NCBI GenBank assembly: GCA_025451235.1
Contig: JANWKT010000017.1
Span: forward strand, 248,001-312,000
Direction: 5' to 3'
Origin: Flavobacteriales bacterium
GTDB lineage: Bacteria; Bacteroidota; Bacteroidia; CAIKAF01
DNA length: 64,000 nt
In this document: positions 9,550-18,572 of the stretch, piece after piece
Layout of the letters: each line of letters starts with the position of its first letter
Numbering within the stretch: position 1 is the stretch's first letter
Notes under the pieces: model-generated
The model's database searches: none
Told to the model about the DNA's origin: nothing
The model's input: the letters and a program-made list of their open reading frames with translations, nothing else
Translations under genes and position numbers: made by a program

Positions 9550-10683
9550 ATGATAGTGCCCTTTAATGAACCTTTCTTGCCCGCTGGCTCCTTGAAAATA
9601 GCGTTGAACAGCGCTGACTTGCTGAGAACCCAGGGGAAATATTACGAGGGATGTAAAAAATTAATCACACAAAAGCTAGGGTTCAAAAACATTATCTTAA
9701 CTTCATCTTGCACCTCGGCATTGGAGTTGATAGCACTGTCTATTAACATTCAGCCCGGGGATGAAGTAATCCTTCCGTCGTATACCTATGTTTCAACGGC
9801 CAACGCATTTGTATTAAGAGGCGCTAAACTGGTGTTTATTGATACGTATGCAAGCCACCCGAGCATGGACATTGGAAAGATTGAAAAGGCCATTACCAAA
9901 AGAACAAAGGCTATTGTAGTGGTGCATTATGGAGGGATAGCTTTGGATTATAAAGGCCTCCAGCGCCTCAAAAAGAAATACAATATCCCGCTTGTTGAAG
10001 ATGCAGCCCATTGCTTGGGCAGTAAGTCGGGGAAGAATTTTATTGGGTCCGTTGGAGATTTTGCGGCTTTCTCTTTTCATGAAACAAAAAATATTTCATG
10101 TGGTCAAGGGGGGGCGGCCATCATTAACAATCCTGCTTTTTGGGACAGGGCCAATGTAATTGCCCAGTGTGGTACAGACAAGATTGATTTTATTTCGAAG
10201 AAAGTAAAGTTTTATTCCTGGAAGAATTTGGGGTCTAACTTTTTATTGGCAGAACCACTTTGTGCCATCTTATCCGAAAGCCTGAAATTAATGAAGGACA
10301 TTAACCAAAAAAGAATGTCCATCTGGAAGAAGTATCATCAGGCTTTGGTTCCCCTCAGCGAGGACGGGTTGATACAATTACCACCCTATGACCTGGAAGG
10401 CAATGGCCATATATTTTATATGCTTACCAAGGATAAAAAAACAAGGACAGATCTGATCAAATATCTAAAGGCCCAGGGAATTGAAACCACTTTCCACTAC
10501 TTTCCTCTGCATTTGTCAAGTTATTATTTAAAAAATGGGGCTAAAGCTTATTTAAAAAATACCGAATATATCAGTGATAGACTCATTCGGCTTCCGTTAT
10601 TTTATAGACTTACCAATCAACAACAGGATCTGGTCATAAAAAACATCCGAAAATTCTTTAGCAAATTATCGGATGGCTCCTAA
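9550..10683 (+). CDS. DegT/DnrJ/EryC1/StrS sugar aminotransferase (WecE/RffA-like)
   Basis: The 377-residue PLP enzyme shows the family order: TSSCTSALELIAL (phosphate-binding region, about 58), PGDEVILPSYTYVSTANA (about 75), VEDAAHCLGS (cofactor Asp, about 152) and SFHETKNISCGQGG (about 178), where the Lys forms the Schiff base. The sequence GGAAIIN and overall length fit dTDP-4-keto-6-deoxyhexose transaminases such as WecE. It makes an amino sugar nucleotide, probably a precursor for the glycan built by the minus-strand cluster across the 95-base divergent gap. Its 3' end overlaps the convergent desaturase gene by 18 bases. Confidence 0.85.
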   Translation: MIVPFNEPFLPAGSLKIALNSADLLRTQGKYYEGCKKLITQKLGFKNIILTSSCTSALELIALSINIQPGDEVILPSYTYVSTANAFVLRGAKLVFIDTYASHPSMDIGKIEKAITKRTKAIVVVHYGGIALDYKGLQRLKKKYNIPLVEDAAHCLGSKSGKNFIGSVGDFAAFSFHETKNISCGQGGAAIINNPAFWDRANVIAQCGTDKIDFISKKVKFYSWKNLGSNFLLAEPLCAILSESLKLMKDINQKRMSIWKKYHQALVPLSEDGLIQLPPYDLEGNGHIFYMLTKDKKTRTDLIKYLKAQGIETTFHYFPLHLSSYYLKNGAKAYLKNTEYISDRLIRLPLFYRLTNQQQDLVIKNIRKFFSKLSDGS

Positions 10684-11604
10684 AGAAGTAGCATGTTCAC
10701 TTACCGGAACATCAGCCACCCAATCCTGGTCTTTTTGTTTAGGTGGTAAAACCATGGGATTTCCGAGATAATCAACCCTTTTTCCTGGCCATACATAGGC
10801 TTCCCAGCAGTATACGAAGAGACTTTTTCTATTCAGATTTGGATGAATATAAGGGGTAATATATTTCGCATGATATTTAGGTAATAAACTCCAATGCAAG
10901 CCCGGCCTTAAATGGTGCATCCCATGATATCCATTATTAAATGCGAAAAAATTTAAAAATTTACCGGTAAAATTTCTGCTGTGGTTATAAGCATGATTCT
11001 CATCGCAACCTTCGTGTTGCCAGTAATTGGTACCAACAATGCCCCATGCTGCATATTGATGTGGAATAAAGACTACCAGCAGAAAAGCCAATGGGTTAAT
11101 GATAAACAACGCAACTTTTGCTAAGTTCAATAAAATATTTTCCAGCATGTACTGTCGGTACCACCTGGGTTTTTCTTTTCTCATTTTTTTGGTGAATCTC
11201 ATTTCTGCCTTGAGAATATCAAGGCTCATGATATAAAAGAAAAACAACTGGTTGAGAAAATTCCACTTGAAACGGGCCTTGGATGTTCGAATATTGTCTT
11301 TTTGGCTCTGTGTATACTTATGGTGACTAAAGTTATGACCTGGCACATAGGCACTTACGGGATGTCCATAGGTAAAAGATAAGATCACCTGAAAGACCTT
11401 GTTGAGCTTTCTATTCTTGAAGATAGGGCAATGGATGGTATTATGTACAATGGTTGCACAAAAGAATGATAATAAACAATTTAGAAAAATCAATGGGACC
11501 GCATAATACCACTTCATTGGCAAAGCAAGCCAGGTAAGGGTTGCAACAGTAAAGTAGATCCCAACAAAAATAATAGTCCTTATATCCTCTTTATACTTTA
11601 ACAT
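10666..11604 (-). CDS. Membrane fatty-acid desaturase, paralogue of the gene at 13437
   Basis: The 312-residue integral membrane protein has the three histidine clusters of di-iron membrane desaturases: HNTIH (54-58), HNFSHH (90-95) and HGMHH (227-231), plus a fourth His site (WQHEG, about 196). Hydrophobic stretches at about 12-50 and 155-195 fit two membrane hairpins. It is clearly paralogous to the gene at 13437, sharing for example RFKWNFLNQL, NYWQH/NFWQH, YNHSRNF, AYVWPGKR and DYxGNP. The two flank a RetSat-like oxidoreductase gene from which this one is divergent. The substrate is not predictable; an acyl chain or polyene lipid is likely. Its 3' end overlaps the aminotransferase gene by 18 bases. 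Confidence 0.85.
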   Translation of the reverse strand: MLKYKEDIRTIIFVGIYFTVATLTWLALPMKWYYAVPLIFLNCLLSFFCATIVHNTIHCPIFKNRKLNKVFQVILSFTYGHPVSAYVPGHNFSHHKYTQSQKDNIRTSKARFKWNFLNQLFFFYIMSLDILKAEMRFTKKMRKEKPRWYRQYMLENILLNLAKVALFIINPLAFLLVVFIPHQYAAWGIVGTNYWQHEGCDENHAYNHSRNFTGKFLNFFAFNNGYHGMHHLRPGLHWSLLPKYHAKYITPYIHPNLNRKSLFVYCWEAYVWPGKRVDYLGNPMVLPPKQKDQDWVADVPVSEHATSLGAIR

Positions 11605-11623
11605 GCCTTGATACTAAGAGGTG

Positions 11624-11631
11624 CAAAGCTA
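11624..11631 (-). promoter_or_regulatory. Candidate -7 box for the 10666-11604 desaturase
   Basis: On the minus strand this reads TAGCTTTG, a perfect match to TAnnTTTG, 19 bases upstream of the ATG at 11604. No clear TTG is present 20 bases further upstream, so only the -7 element is supported. It would fire away from the divergent RetSat-like gene. Confidence 0.45.
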
Positions 11632-11771
11632 CGAATTTTATAAGGACTTTAAAACTGATTTTTTGTAACTATGCCCTATTATAGAGGGATTATGAAGGGA
11701 TTTCCCTTTATTATTAGTTATTATTTAAATTAAGTTCTATACTTGCACCACTTTTTTGAGTTTCACTCTCC

Positions 11772-13397
11772 ATGAGCAAAAGCAGCGATTACGACATTAT
11801 TATCATTGGTTCGGGTTTGGGAGGACTTACAGTTGGATCTTTAATGTCGCAGCTTAAGGGTAAAAAAGTGCTCATACTTGAACAGCATTATATTGTTGGT
11901 GGTTTTACCCATACCTTTAAAAGAGAGAAGGGTTATCACTGGGATGTTGGAGTTCATTATGTGGGTGACTTGCAGGATGGACATGTATTTAAAACCCTGT
12001 TCGACTATACTACTCAGGGAAAAGTAAGGTGGAAAAAAATGCCTTATATATTCGACAAGTTTGTTTTTCCGGATTTTACTTTTGAAGCTCCCAGCAGTAG
12101 CGAAGAATTTGAACAAAAATTGATCACTCAATTCCCTCATGAGAAAGAGGCTATCAAACAATACATGCTGGATGTAGTGAGGGCTGACAACTGGTATAGG
12201 GTAAATATTCTTTATAAGCATCTTCCACCCTTATTAAGGGCCTTTAAAAAACCCAAGGCCAGTGATACGCTGCTTGCTACCATGAGCACGAAGGACTACC
12301 TCGATAAGATTTTTAAGGATGAAAAATTGAAAGGCCTGCTGGTATCACAATGGGGAAATTATGGAGCAGTACCCGGCAGAGGTTCTTTTTGCAACCATGC
12401 GATGGTGGTAAAGCATTTTTATAATGGAGGCTACTATCCTATTGGATCTGCAAAAACAATTGCTGAAGCAATTGAGCCGATCATTGAAAAAACGGGTGGA
12501 AAAATTTTGATCAATCATGAGGTAACCGATATTATTGTTGAGAACGGAAAAGCGATTGGAGTAAATGTTGAAATTAAAAAGGGGAAAAACAGAACGAAAG
12601 AAACCTTTTATGCTCCGGCTATTGTCTCCTGCGCAGGAGCTTATAATACCTACTGTAATTTATTGCATAAAGATTTTGGTGCCGATTTTCCTGATCAGAT
12701 GAGAGATCATCCTGATGGATTGTCGCATTTATGTTTATATATCGGTTTTAAAGAATCACCCAGGAAATTGGGATTTCAAGGGGAAAACCACTGGATATTT
12801 GATCAATATGATCATGATGTGATGTTCTCTGATATTGATGCCATTGTGCATGATAGAATGAAGATGGCCTTTCTTTCTTTTCCCTCCTTAAAGGATCCTG
12901 AGGCTGTGGCTAATACTGGTGAGATCATCACTTTTGTAAGCTACGAGCTATTCGAAAAATGGAGAGAGGAGAAATGGAAAAAAAGAGGTAACGAGTATGA
13001 AGATTTTAAAGAAATGCTGGCCCAGCGAATGATCAATTTTATTGAAAATAAATATCCTGGATTTAAGGACCTGATTGATTTCTATGAGCTTTCAACGCCC
13101 TTAAGTACTCAGCACTTTACCATGCACAACAAGGGCTGTATTTATGGAATGCATACCTCTCCCGACAGGATGCTGAAGAAATGGAACCAGGTGGATACAC
13201 CTGTTAAAAACCTATACCTTACTGGAGCGGATGCTGCCGTACTAGGTGTAGCCGGGGCCTTTACCGGTGGGGTGTTTGCCACCATGAGGCTGATGGGCGG
13301 TTCTTTGGGCTTTTTAAGCTATGTAGGCCTTGAATCCAAAGCCAAAAAATTCCAGAAAGAATTAAAAGAAAAGGGAATCAAGACGGTAATCGAATAG
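11772..13397 (+). CDS. FAD-dependent all-trans-retinol saturase / phytoene desaturase-like oxidoreductase
   Basis: The 541-residue protein opens with a dinucleotide-binding fold, DIIIIGSGLGGLTVGSLMS (about 7-25), ending at an acidic Glu in LILEQH (about 38), then GGFTHTF. A C-terminal FAD motif, NLYLTGADAAVLGVAGAFTGGVFA (about 477-500), completes the CrtI/RetSat architecture. Family members reduce or oxidise isolated C=C bonds in polyenes (retinol 13,14-reductase, carotenoid desaturases). Because it is bracketed by two paralogous desaturases with little intervening space, I infer that all three act on one unsaturated lipid or polyene. The 39-base gap to the next gene contains a promoter-like box, so partial independence is possible. 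Confidence 0.8.
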   Translation: MSKSSDYDIIIIGSGLGGLTVGSLMSQLKGKKVLILEQHYIVGGFTHTFKREKGYHWDVGVHYVGDLQDGHVFKTLFDYTTQGKVRWKKMPYIFDKFVFPDFTFEAPSSSEEFEQKLITQFPHEKEAIKQYMLDVVRADNWYRVNILYKHLPPLLRAFKKPKASDTLLATMSTKDYLDKIFKDEKLKGLLVSQWGNYGAVPGRGSFCNHAMVVKHFYNGGYYPIGSAKTIAEAIEPIIEKTGGKILINHEVTDIIVENGKAIGVNVEIKKGKNRTKETFYAPAIVSCAGAYNTYCNLLHKDFGADFPDQMRDHPDGLSHLCLYIGFKESPRKLGFQGENHWIFDQYDHDVMFSDIDAIVHDRMKMAFLSFPSLKDPEAVANTGEIITFVSYELFEKWREEKWKKRGNEYEDFKEMLAQRMINFIENKYPGFKDLIDFYELSTPLSTQHFTMHNKGCIYGMHTSPDRMLKKWNQVDTPVKNLYLTGADAAVLGVAGAFTGGVFATMRLMGGSLGFLSYVGLESKAKKFQKELKEKGIKTVIE

Positions 13398-13423
13398 GTA
13401 TTTTAGCTTTCGCAAGAATTCCG

Positions 13424-13431
13424 TATTTTTG
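13424..13431 (+). promoter_or_regulatory. Candidate -7 box immediately before desaturase ATG
   Basis: TATTTTTG matches TAnnTTTG and ends five bases before the ATG at 13437. A transcript from here would have almost no 5' leader. The -33 position lacks a clean TTG. The gene may also be read from the upstream RetSat-like gene. Confidence 0.4.
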
Positions 13432-13436
13432 CAAGA

Positions 13437-14396
13437 ATGTCTAAACTACTGAAATATAAAGCCGATTATCGTACCCTATTTTTTTTGGCTTCCTATTTCA
13501 CTATTTTCATAACTACCTGGTTTTTTCTACCCCTTAAATGGTACTATATTTTACCTGCAGAGATTCTCTTGTGCATGATCAATTTTATGGTGGCCATTAC
13601 CATTCATAATACGGTTCATTGCCCCATTTTTCATAACAAAACGCTCAATAAAATTGATTTTATTTTATTAACGATGGCTTTCGGAAGCCCTGCCACTGGC
13701 TATGTTCCGGGGCATAACCTGAGCCATCACAAACATCTTCAAACACCCAAGGACAATGCCAGGACCACTAAAATGCGATTTAAGTGGAATTTCCTGAATC
13801 AACTACTTTTCTTTTTTGTGATGATCCCAGGGATTATTCGCACCGAAAGTAAATTTGTAAAGGAAGTTGGACCTGATCGACCTAAATGGAGAAATCAATA
13901 CCGACTTGAAATAGCTATTTTATGGATATGGAGAGCAGCCTGGTTCATTCTGGATTGGAAACGATTCCTTTTGTTCCTGATATTGCCCAATATCTATGCC
14001 GTATGGGGAATTTTTGGTACGAATTTCTGGCAGCATGATGGATGTGATGAAAACCATGAATACAATCATTCGAGGAATTTTAAAGGAAAATTGTTTAACT
14101 TTTTAGTATGTAACAATGGGTATCATGGGGCGCATCATATGAAACCCTCCCTTCATTGGAGCCTGTATCCTGAATACCATAAAAAGTATATCACTCCCTA
14201 TCTACATCCTAACCTGGATCTGAACACATTAACCGCCTATTGCATCAAAGCATATGTATGGCCTGGTAAACGTCTAGATTATCATGGAAATCCACTAGTG
14301 CTAGCCCCTAAAGAAAAGGACGATGACTGGGTAATGGAGACTAAATTGCAGAAATTAGAAATGGAAGCCAGTGATATGGGGGTAGAGGCCCATTAA
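13437..14396 (+). CDS. Membrane fatty-acid desaturase, paralogue of the gene at 10666
   Basis: The 319-residue protein has di-iron histidine clusters HNTVH (56-60), HNLSHH (92-97) and HGAHH (about 229-233), with WQHDG and hydrophobic segments placed as in its paralogue. The sequences diverge most in the membrane segments and at the C-terminus, so substrate or position specificity may differ. It follows the RetSat-like gene by 39 bases on the same strand. Its stop codon abuts the stop of the convergent SPOR-like gene with no spacer. Membership of the membrane desaturase superfamily is secure from the His pattern; electron donor and substrate are not. Confidence 0.85.
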   Translation: MSKLLKYKADYRTLFFLASYFTIFITTWFFLPLKWYYILPAEILLCMINFMVAITIHNTVHCPIFHNKTLNKIDFILLTMAFGSPATGYVPGHNLSHHKHLQTPKDNARTTKMRFKWNFLNQLLFFFVMIPGIIRTESKFVKEVGPDRPKWRNQYRLEIAILWIWRAAWFILDWKRFLLFLILPNIYAVWGIFGTNFWQHDGCDENHEYNHSRNFKGKLFNFLVCNNGYHGAHHMKPSLHWSLYPEYHKKYITPYLHPNLDLNTLTAYCIKAYVWPGKRLDYHGNPLVLAPKEKDDDWVMETKLQKLEMEASDMGVEAH

Positions 14397-14801
14397 TTAA
14401 TCGTTGGCCTTATAGAGTTTTATTTCATCCATCACCACATAAGAGGCGGGGAAGTCTTCAATGAGCTGTTTCCAATATAAAGTAGCTTCCAGGCGATTTT
14501 TGAAATCACCTACTCTTACTTTAAAATTTGGGGTATCCCATTCGAGGTATGCTTTTTTACCCTCGTATTTGGTATAATACCTAGCTTTTTCTCCATTGGC
14601 CATGTCTCGGGCATTGTTGCCACTTTCAGTACAGATCTGGACCCTGAATCCCTGCGGTTCTTCTTCAAGCGCATTGGCAATATATCCTCCCAGAACCCCT
14701 TCAATACCGGCATCAAATGCCACCTCTACTTTTCCATTTGTTTGAGCAAACAGAAGAGAGCCAGGGATGAGCATAAAAAGAAAAAATAGTTGTTTGGTCA
14801 T
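14397..14801 (-). CDS. Secreted protein with SPOR-like domain
   Basis: Starting at the ATG at 14801 the protein has 134 residues with a clean signal peptide (MTKQLFFLFMLIPGSLLFAQ) cleaved after residue 19 or 20; the longer frame to 14837 would bury this signal. The mature part is small and mixed alpha/beta. It contains VGDFKNRLEATLYWKQLIEDFPASYVV, the R-x-G-[DN]-[FY] and alanine-helix pattern of SPOR domains, which bind denuded peptidoglycan glycans or act as a generic fold in Bacteroidota. It may be periplasmic and tied to cell-wall turnover. The SPOR assignment rests on pattern only. Confidence 0.6.
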   Translation of the reverse strand: MTKQLFFLFMLIPGSLLFAQTNGKVEVAFDAGIEGVLGGYIANALEEEPQGFRVQICTESGNNARDMANGEKARYYTKYEGKKAYLEWDTPNFKVRVGDFKNRLEATLYWKQLIEDFPASYVVMDEIKLYKAND

Positions 14802-14880
14802 GTATGGCAAAGATACATCAAATTTTATGCCCTTCATACAGCCACCCTTAAGAGTTCTTAATTTCTAATATATTTACTCT

Positions 14881-16011
14881 GTGGACAAGGTGAAACAAAA
14901 AGGGATTCTGCAGAAAACGGCAGAAAGGATCATCCTGGAGGTTGAGAATGAGAACTATACAAATGATCCGAATGCCTTCATCCTGGATGATGATGAAACC
15001 CGGAAGCTCCAACGGATCTATCGGGACACCTTGTTCTGGTCAGGATTCCTGGGGGGAATTGGGGTGATCTTGCTTTTCTGCACCAAATATGCTTTTCCCC
15101 ATTTATTCCCTAAAACCCTGATCCATCTTCCCATTGTTGACTATTCATTTAAATATAATATCATTTTTACCTTATACGGTTTTGTATTAGCTTATATAGA
15201 ACTCTATTTACTGTACTATGTTAATTTAAAAGCGATTAAAAAGCTGGTCGTTGTGTGTAATTATCCGCATCCTTCTAATCCTGATTTTAAGGAAGAAGTG
15301 GTCAAGCTGGCGCAGGTAGGATTGGAAAAGGCAGGTAAGCATGGTAAAGAAATTGGCATGAACCCCTACCAGGGGGTGCCCAAAATAGCCCTAACGCTCT
15401 ATCTATTAGTAAATTTCTATAAAGCAGCCTTAAGCAATATCCTCATTAGGGTCGTTATCAGTAGGTTAGGAGGCCGGACGCTGGGAAGGGTCTTCATGGA
15501 TATGCTAGGAGTACCCGTATTTGCCTTTTGGAATATCCTGGCATCCCGAAAAATTCTTCATGAGGCAAGGATCAGGATATTCAGTAAACCACTTACAGAG
15601 AAATTCGTCAAAGAGATGTTCCATTTACATCAACATGATAAAGAATTCCAAAGCTTTATATATGATACACTCCAATACATCAGCATTATCAAACGGAACT
15701 ATAACTATAGTCATTTTATGTTTGGTAATCTGCTTTTAAAAACCTTTTCTATACCAGCGGTTGCCAAGCATGAACTCCCGGAAAATTATTTTGAACGACT
15801 CGAGCATTCATCCGAAAAAACGAAAAGAGGGATAGAGAAAGTGATCATTTTCGGGATGGTGATCGATGGAAAGATCTCGGCCTCAGAAATAGTTATGATC
15901 AAAAAAGCCATTGATCATAAGATCATCCTGTCCACCAAAGAAGAGATCCAACTACTGTGTAAAAACTATTATAAAGGCAAAGGATTACCTGGTTTGGTAT
16001 CTATACTTTAG
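14881..16011 (+). CDS. Conserved membrane protein of unknown function
   Basis: The 376-residue protein starts at GTG (14881); no ATG lies near the N-terminus. Two strong membrane segments lie at about 52-70 and 92-112, and further hydrophobic stretches at about 165-215. The C-terminal part (about 310-376) is soluble and contains VIDGKISASEIVMIKKAI, which resembles the acidic helix-turn of TerB-like domains. I recall a similarly built family (LBF_2804-like) in Leptospira and Bacteroidota but cannot confirm it. The last 11 bases overlap the convergent lipase gene. No function can be assigned. Confidence 0.6.
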   Translation: MDKVKQKGILQKTAERIILEVENENYTNDPNAFILDDDETRKLQRIYRDTLFWSGFLGGIGVILLFCTKYAFPHLFPKTLIHLPIVDYSFKYNIIFTLYGFVLAYIELYLLYYVNLKAIKKLVVVCNYPHPSNPDFKEEVVKLAQVGLEKAGKHGKEIGMNPYQGVPKIALTLYLLVNFYKAALSNILIRVVISRLGGRTLGRVFMDMLGVPVFAFWNILASRKILHEARIRIFSKPLTEKFVKEMFHLHQHDKEFQSFIYDTLQYISIIKRNYNYSHFMFGNLLLKTFSIPAVAKHELPENYFERLEHSSEKTKRGIEKVIIFGMVIDGKISASEIVMIKKAIDHKIILSTKEEIQLLCKNYYKGKGLPGLVSIL

Positions 16012-16825
16012 CGAGCCATCCGGCAATGTAATTAAATACTTCTTGCTTCTCCTTTTCATTGTGGATCTCATGGTAAAGACCTTCCCAAAGCTTCAGTTCG
16101 ACCATTTGCGGATTATTATTAGCAAATTCTTTAGTGCCTTCAACGGAAGTAAGCCTGTCCTCCGCACCATGCATAGCCAAAGTCTTTACGTGCAGATCCT
16201 TTGCATGTTCGATTGCATAAGGTCCTGCGGTGTGTACAGCAACAAAAAAAGCAGAGGTGATCTTATCGTGAACAAGGGGGTCGTTTTTATAGGCGCTTAC
16301 TACTGCCTCATCCCTGGAAATAGCTTCTACCTCTAAGCCCGTAGGTTGGGTAAGGCCTGGAATGATCCCGGCACTTATTTTACCCAATTTTACTTTCCAG
16401 GCTGGCGGATTAAAGGCCAGTTTAAAATAGGGGCCAGTTACGATCAATCCCTTCATGGCAGGTTTTCTTCGGAGGGTAAAATTAGCCGCCAAGTTACCTC
16501 CCATGCTATGGCCATATAAAAACACCGGCTGGCCTGGGAACAATTCATTCGTTTTTTTCATCAACAGGTCAATATCATCCATCAACTGTTCATAGGAGGG
16601 AGTATGTCCTTTTTTACCTTGTGATTTTCCGTGACCCCGGTGGTCTACCCCAACGGTTGCATAGCCTATGCTACTGAAAAACTCCGCTACATGATGGTAT
16701 CGGCCAAAATGCTCTCCCATTCCATGTAATAAAACAACTACACCTTTTGTATCACTGCTGGGGGTATAATATTGCCCAGCTAACTGAAGGCCATCTGAGG
16801 TGGTTAAATCAAAGGTTTTCGACAT
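16001..16825 (-). CDS. Monoacylglycerol lipase-like alpha/beta hydrolase
   Basis: The 274-residue protein has the oxyanion-hole motif LHGMGEH (about 34), the family sequence GVDHRGHGKSQGKKG (about 59) and the nucleophile elbow GHSMGG (about 105), with a late Asp in LAMHGAEDRLT (about 224) and a final His in GLYHEIHNE (about 252). This is the monoacylglycerol-lipase/lysophospholipase (Hydrolase_4) group. There is no signal peptide, so it probably hydrolyses glycerides or lysophospholipids in the cytoplasm. It shares an upstream region of about 80 bases with the divergent gene at 16908. Confidence 0.85.
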   Translation of the reverse strand: MSKTFDLTTSDGLQLAGQYYTPSSDTKGVVVLLHGMGEHFGRYHHVAEFFSSIGYATVGVDHRGHGKSQGKKGHTPSYEQLMDDIDLLMKKTNELFPGQPVFLYGHSMGGNLAANFTLRRKPAMKGLIVTGPYFKLAFNPPAWKVKLGKISAGIIPGLTQPTGLEVEAISRDEAVVSAYKNDPLVHDKITSAFFVAVHTAGPYAIEHAKDLHVKTLAMHGAEDRLTSVEGTKEFANNNPQMVELKLWEGLYHEIHNEKEKQEVFNYIAGWLAKV

Positions 16826-16907
16826 GATTTGAGTATTGTTCCGCCAAAGTAATCAAATTTCAAAACAGCCCCGGGGGAGACTAAATAATTTTATATTTGT
16901 TATACCA

Positions 16908-18038
16908 ATGAAGACCGTTAAAAAAATACTGAAAGGACTAGGCATCATTCTGCTTACGATCGTGCTTGTTTTCGCAGGATTTTTAGGCTATATGACCATG
17001 AAGGATTATCGCCCGGCACCGCTAGAAAATGTGGAATTAATATGTGCTGGAACGGATTCGATCAAAACCGGAGCATATGCCATTAGCTTAGAGGATACTT
17101 TATCATTTTATACCTGGAACATTGGCTACGGAGGTTTAGGTGCGGAGCAGGACTTCTTTTTTGATGGAGGGAAAATGGTACGGCCATCCAAAGAGCTCAA
17201 CCAGAAATACATGAACGAGATCATGGCTAATATACAATCGATGGACTCGGTTGATTTTATGCTTTTTCAAGAGGTGGATAAGAGCTCGAAAAGAAGTTAT
17301 TTTCAGGACCAGGTAAAGGCGATTATAGAGGCATGTCCAAGATATTGTAGCGGTTATGCCACCAATTATAAATCACAGTTTGTTCCACAGCCGGTTTCAA
17401 ATCCTTATGGCCGATGTTTTGGAGGGATATTGACCCTTTCCAGGATCAATTACCCCGCGAAAGCAAGTAGGTTCGCCTTGGCACCTGATGCTTCCTGGCC
17501 AACAGGATTGTTTATGTTGAAGCGATGCTATATGGAGTTTAGGTATCCCCTTTCCAATGGAAAGGAATTAGTGGTCATTAATCAGCATTTAAGTGCCTAT
17601 GACGATGGAACGGTCAAGCAACGCCAGCTGGATACATTAAAAATGAAATTATTATCTGAATACGAAAAAGGAAACTATGTAATTGTGGGGGGTGACTGGA
17701 ATACATACCCTCCGGGATATACATCGAATCTCAGGGAAAAGGGCAAGGATGGGATCGTCGAGAAATCCATGGATGCCAATTATCCTGCGGCAGGCTGGAA
17801 ATATGTGTACGATGGCTCAATTGGCTCTAATCGCAAATTATACGAACCCTATATCAAGGGAAAAACAGACGAGGTGGTGATCGATTATTTCCTGCTTTCA
17901 CCGAACGTATATTCCATTTCAGTTCAAACGGTGGACCTGGGTTTTGAAAACTCCGATCATCAGCCGGTTTACATGAAGGTTACTTTTAATCCTCCTCTTA
18001 TTAGGCCACTAAAGGAGAAGGCACAGGAGCTTCGATAG
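16908..18038 (+). CDS. Membrane-anchored endonuclease/exonuclease/phosphatase-family protein
   Basis: The best start is the ATG at 16908 (376 residues), because it places a charged MKTVKK before a hydrophobic anchor at about 8-28. A -7-like TATATTTG box lies at 16892-16899. The rest is an EEP fold: SFYTWNIGYGG (about 82) supplies the metal-binding Asn, FMLFQEVDKSS (about 128) the Glu, GGDWNTYPP (about 261) the Asp/Asn pair and NSDHQPVYM (about 352) the catalytic His. EEP enzymes hydrolyse phosphodiester bonds in nucleic acids or phospholipids. An extracytoplasmic location favours lipid or signalling substrates, but this is inference. It is followed after 6 bases by the YkgJ-like gene. Confidence 0.75.
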   Translation: MKTVKKILKGLGIILLTIVLVFAGFLGYMTMKDYRPAPLENVELICAGTDSIKTGAYAISLEDTLSFYTWNIGYGGLGAEQDFFFDGGKMVRPSKELNQKYMNEIMANIQSMDSVDFMLFQEVDKSSKRSYFQDQVKAIIEACPRYCSGYATNYKSQFVPQPVSNPYGRCFGGILTLSRINYPAKASRFALAPDASWPTGLFMLKRCYMEFRYPLSNGKELVVINQHLSAYDDGTVKQRQLDTLKMKLLSEYEKGNYVIVGGDWNTYPPGYTSNLREKGKDGIVEKSMDANYPAAGWKYVYDGSIGSNRKLYEPYIKGKTDEVVIDYFLLSPNVYSISVQTVDLGFENSDHQPVYMKVTFNPPLIRPLKEKAQELR

Positions 18039-18044
18039 CAACCT

Positions 18045-18530
18045 ATGGAATACGGTAAAATCTTAGAAAGAGCACGTAGTCGCAAAAAGCAGATCAAACA
18101 ATTGTTGGAGAAGTTGAGTAAGCTCAACTCAAAACAGGTGGATGAATATTTTCATCTAGAGCATGAAAGAGCTTTTCAGGAAATAGATTGCTTGAAATGT
18201 GCCAATTGCTGTAAAACTACTGGCCCCCTTTTTACCCAAAAGGACATCGAAAGAATTGCCCGCCACCTGAAGGTGAAGCCTGGAGAGTTCATCGACCAAT
18301 ATTTACGGATAGATGAGGAAAATGATTATATTTTAAAGTCGACACCTTGTATTTTTTTAGGAGAGGCTAACTATTGTTCTATTTATTCAATAAGACCAAA
18401 GGCTTGTTATGATTTTCCCCATACAAATAGGAAAAACATGAAGGAGATCTCCTCCCTTACTTACAACAATGCAATGGTATGCCCGGCGGTATCCAAAATA
18501 CTGGAGAATATCGACAACCAGCTTAAATAA
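18045..18530 (+). CDS. YkgJ-family cysteine cluster protein
   Basis: The 161-residue protein carries CLKCANCC at about 48-55, a single Cys in STPCIFLGEANYCSIYSIRPKACYDFP (about 104-127), and a final Cys near VCPAV. This spaced CxxCxxCC plus downstream Cys pattern defines the YkgJ/Fe-S oxidoreductase-like family, thought to bind zinc or an iron-sulfur cluster; the biochemical function is not established. It is probably cotranscribed with the EEP gene 6 bases upstream and ends in a strong hairpin terminator. Confidence 0.8.
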   Translation: MEYGKILERARSRKKQIKQLLEKLSKLNSKQVDEYFHLEHERAFQEIDCLKCANCCKTTGPLFTQKDIERIARHLKVKPGEFIDQYLRIDEENDYILKSTPCIFLGEANYCSIYSIRPKACYDFPHTNRKNMKEISSLTYNNAMVCPAVSKILENIDNQLK

Positions 18531-18555
18531 AAAAGGGGCCAAAAGGCCCCTTTTT
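18530..18555. terminator. Bidirectional intrinsic terminator
   Basis: A perfect stem pairs GGGGCC with GGCCCC around an AAAA loop, with A-tract and T-tract on either side. It serves both the YkgJ gene (plus) and the T9SS gene (minus). Confidence 0.9.
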
Positions 18556-18572
18556 AGTGATTCACAAAAGCT

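Noticed and set aside
15810-16011. TerB-like tellurite-resistance domain in the 14881 protein
   Set aside because: Only a short motif resembles TerB; not enough to name it.
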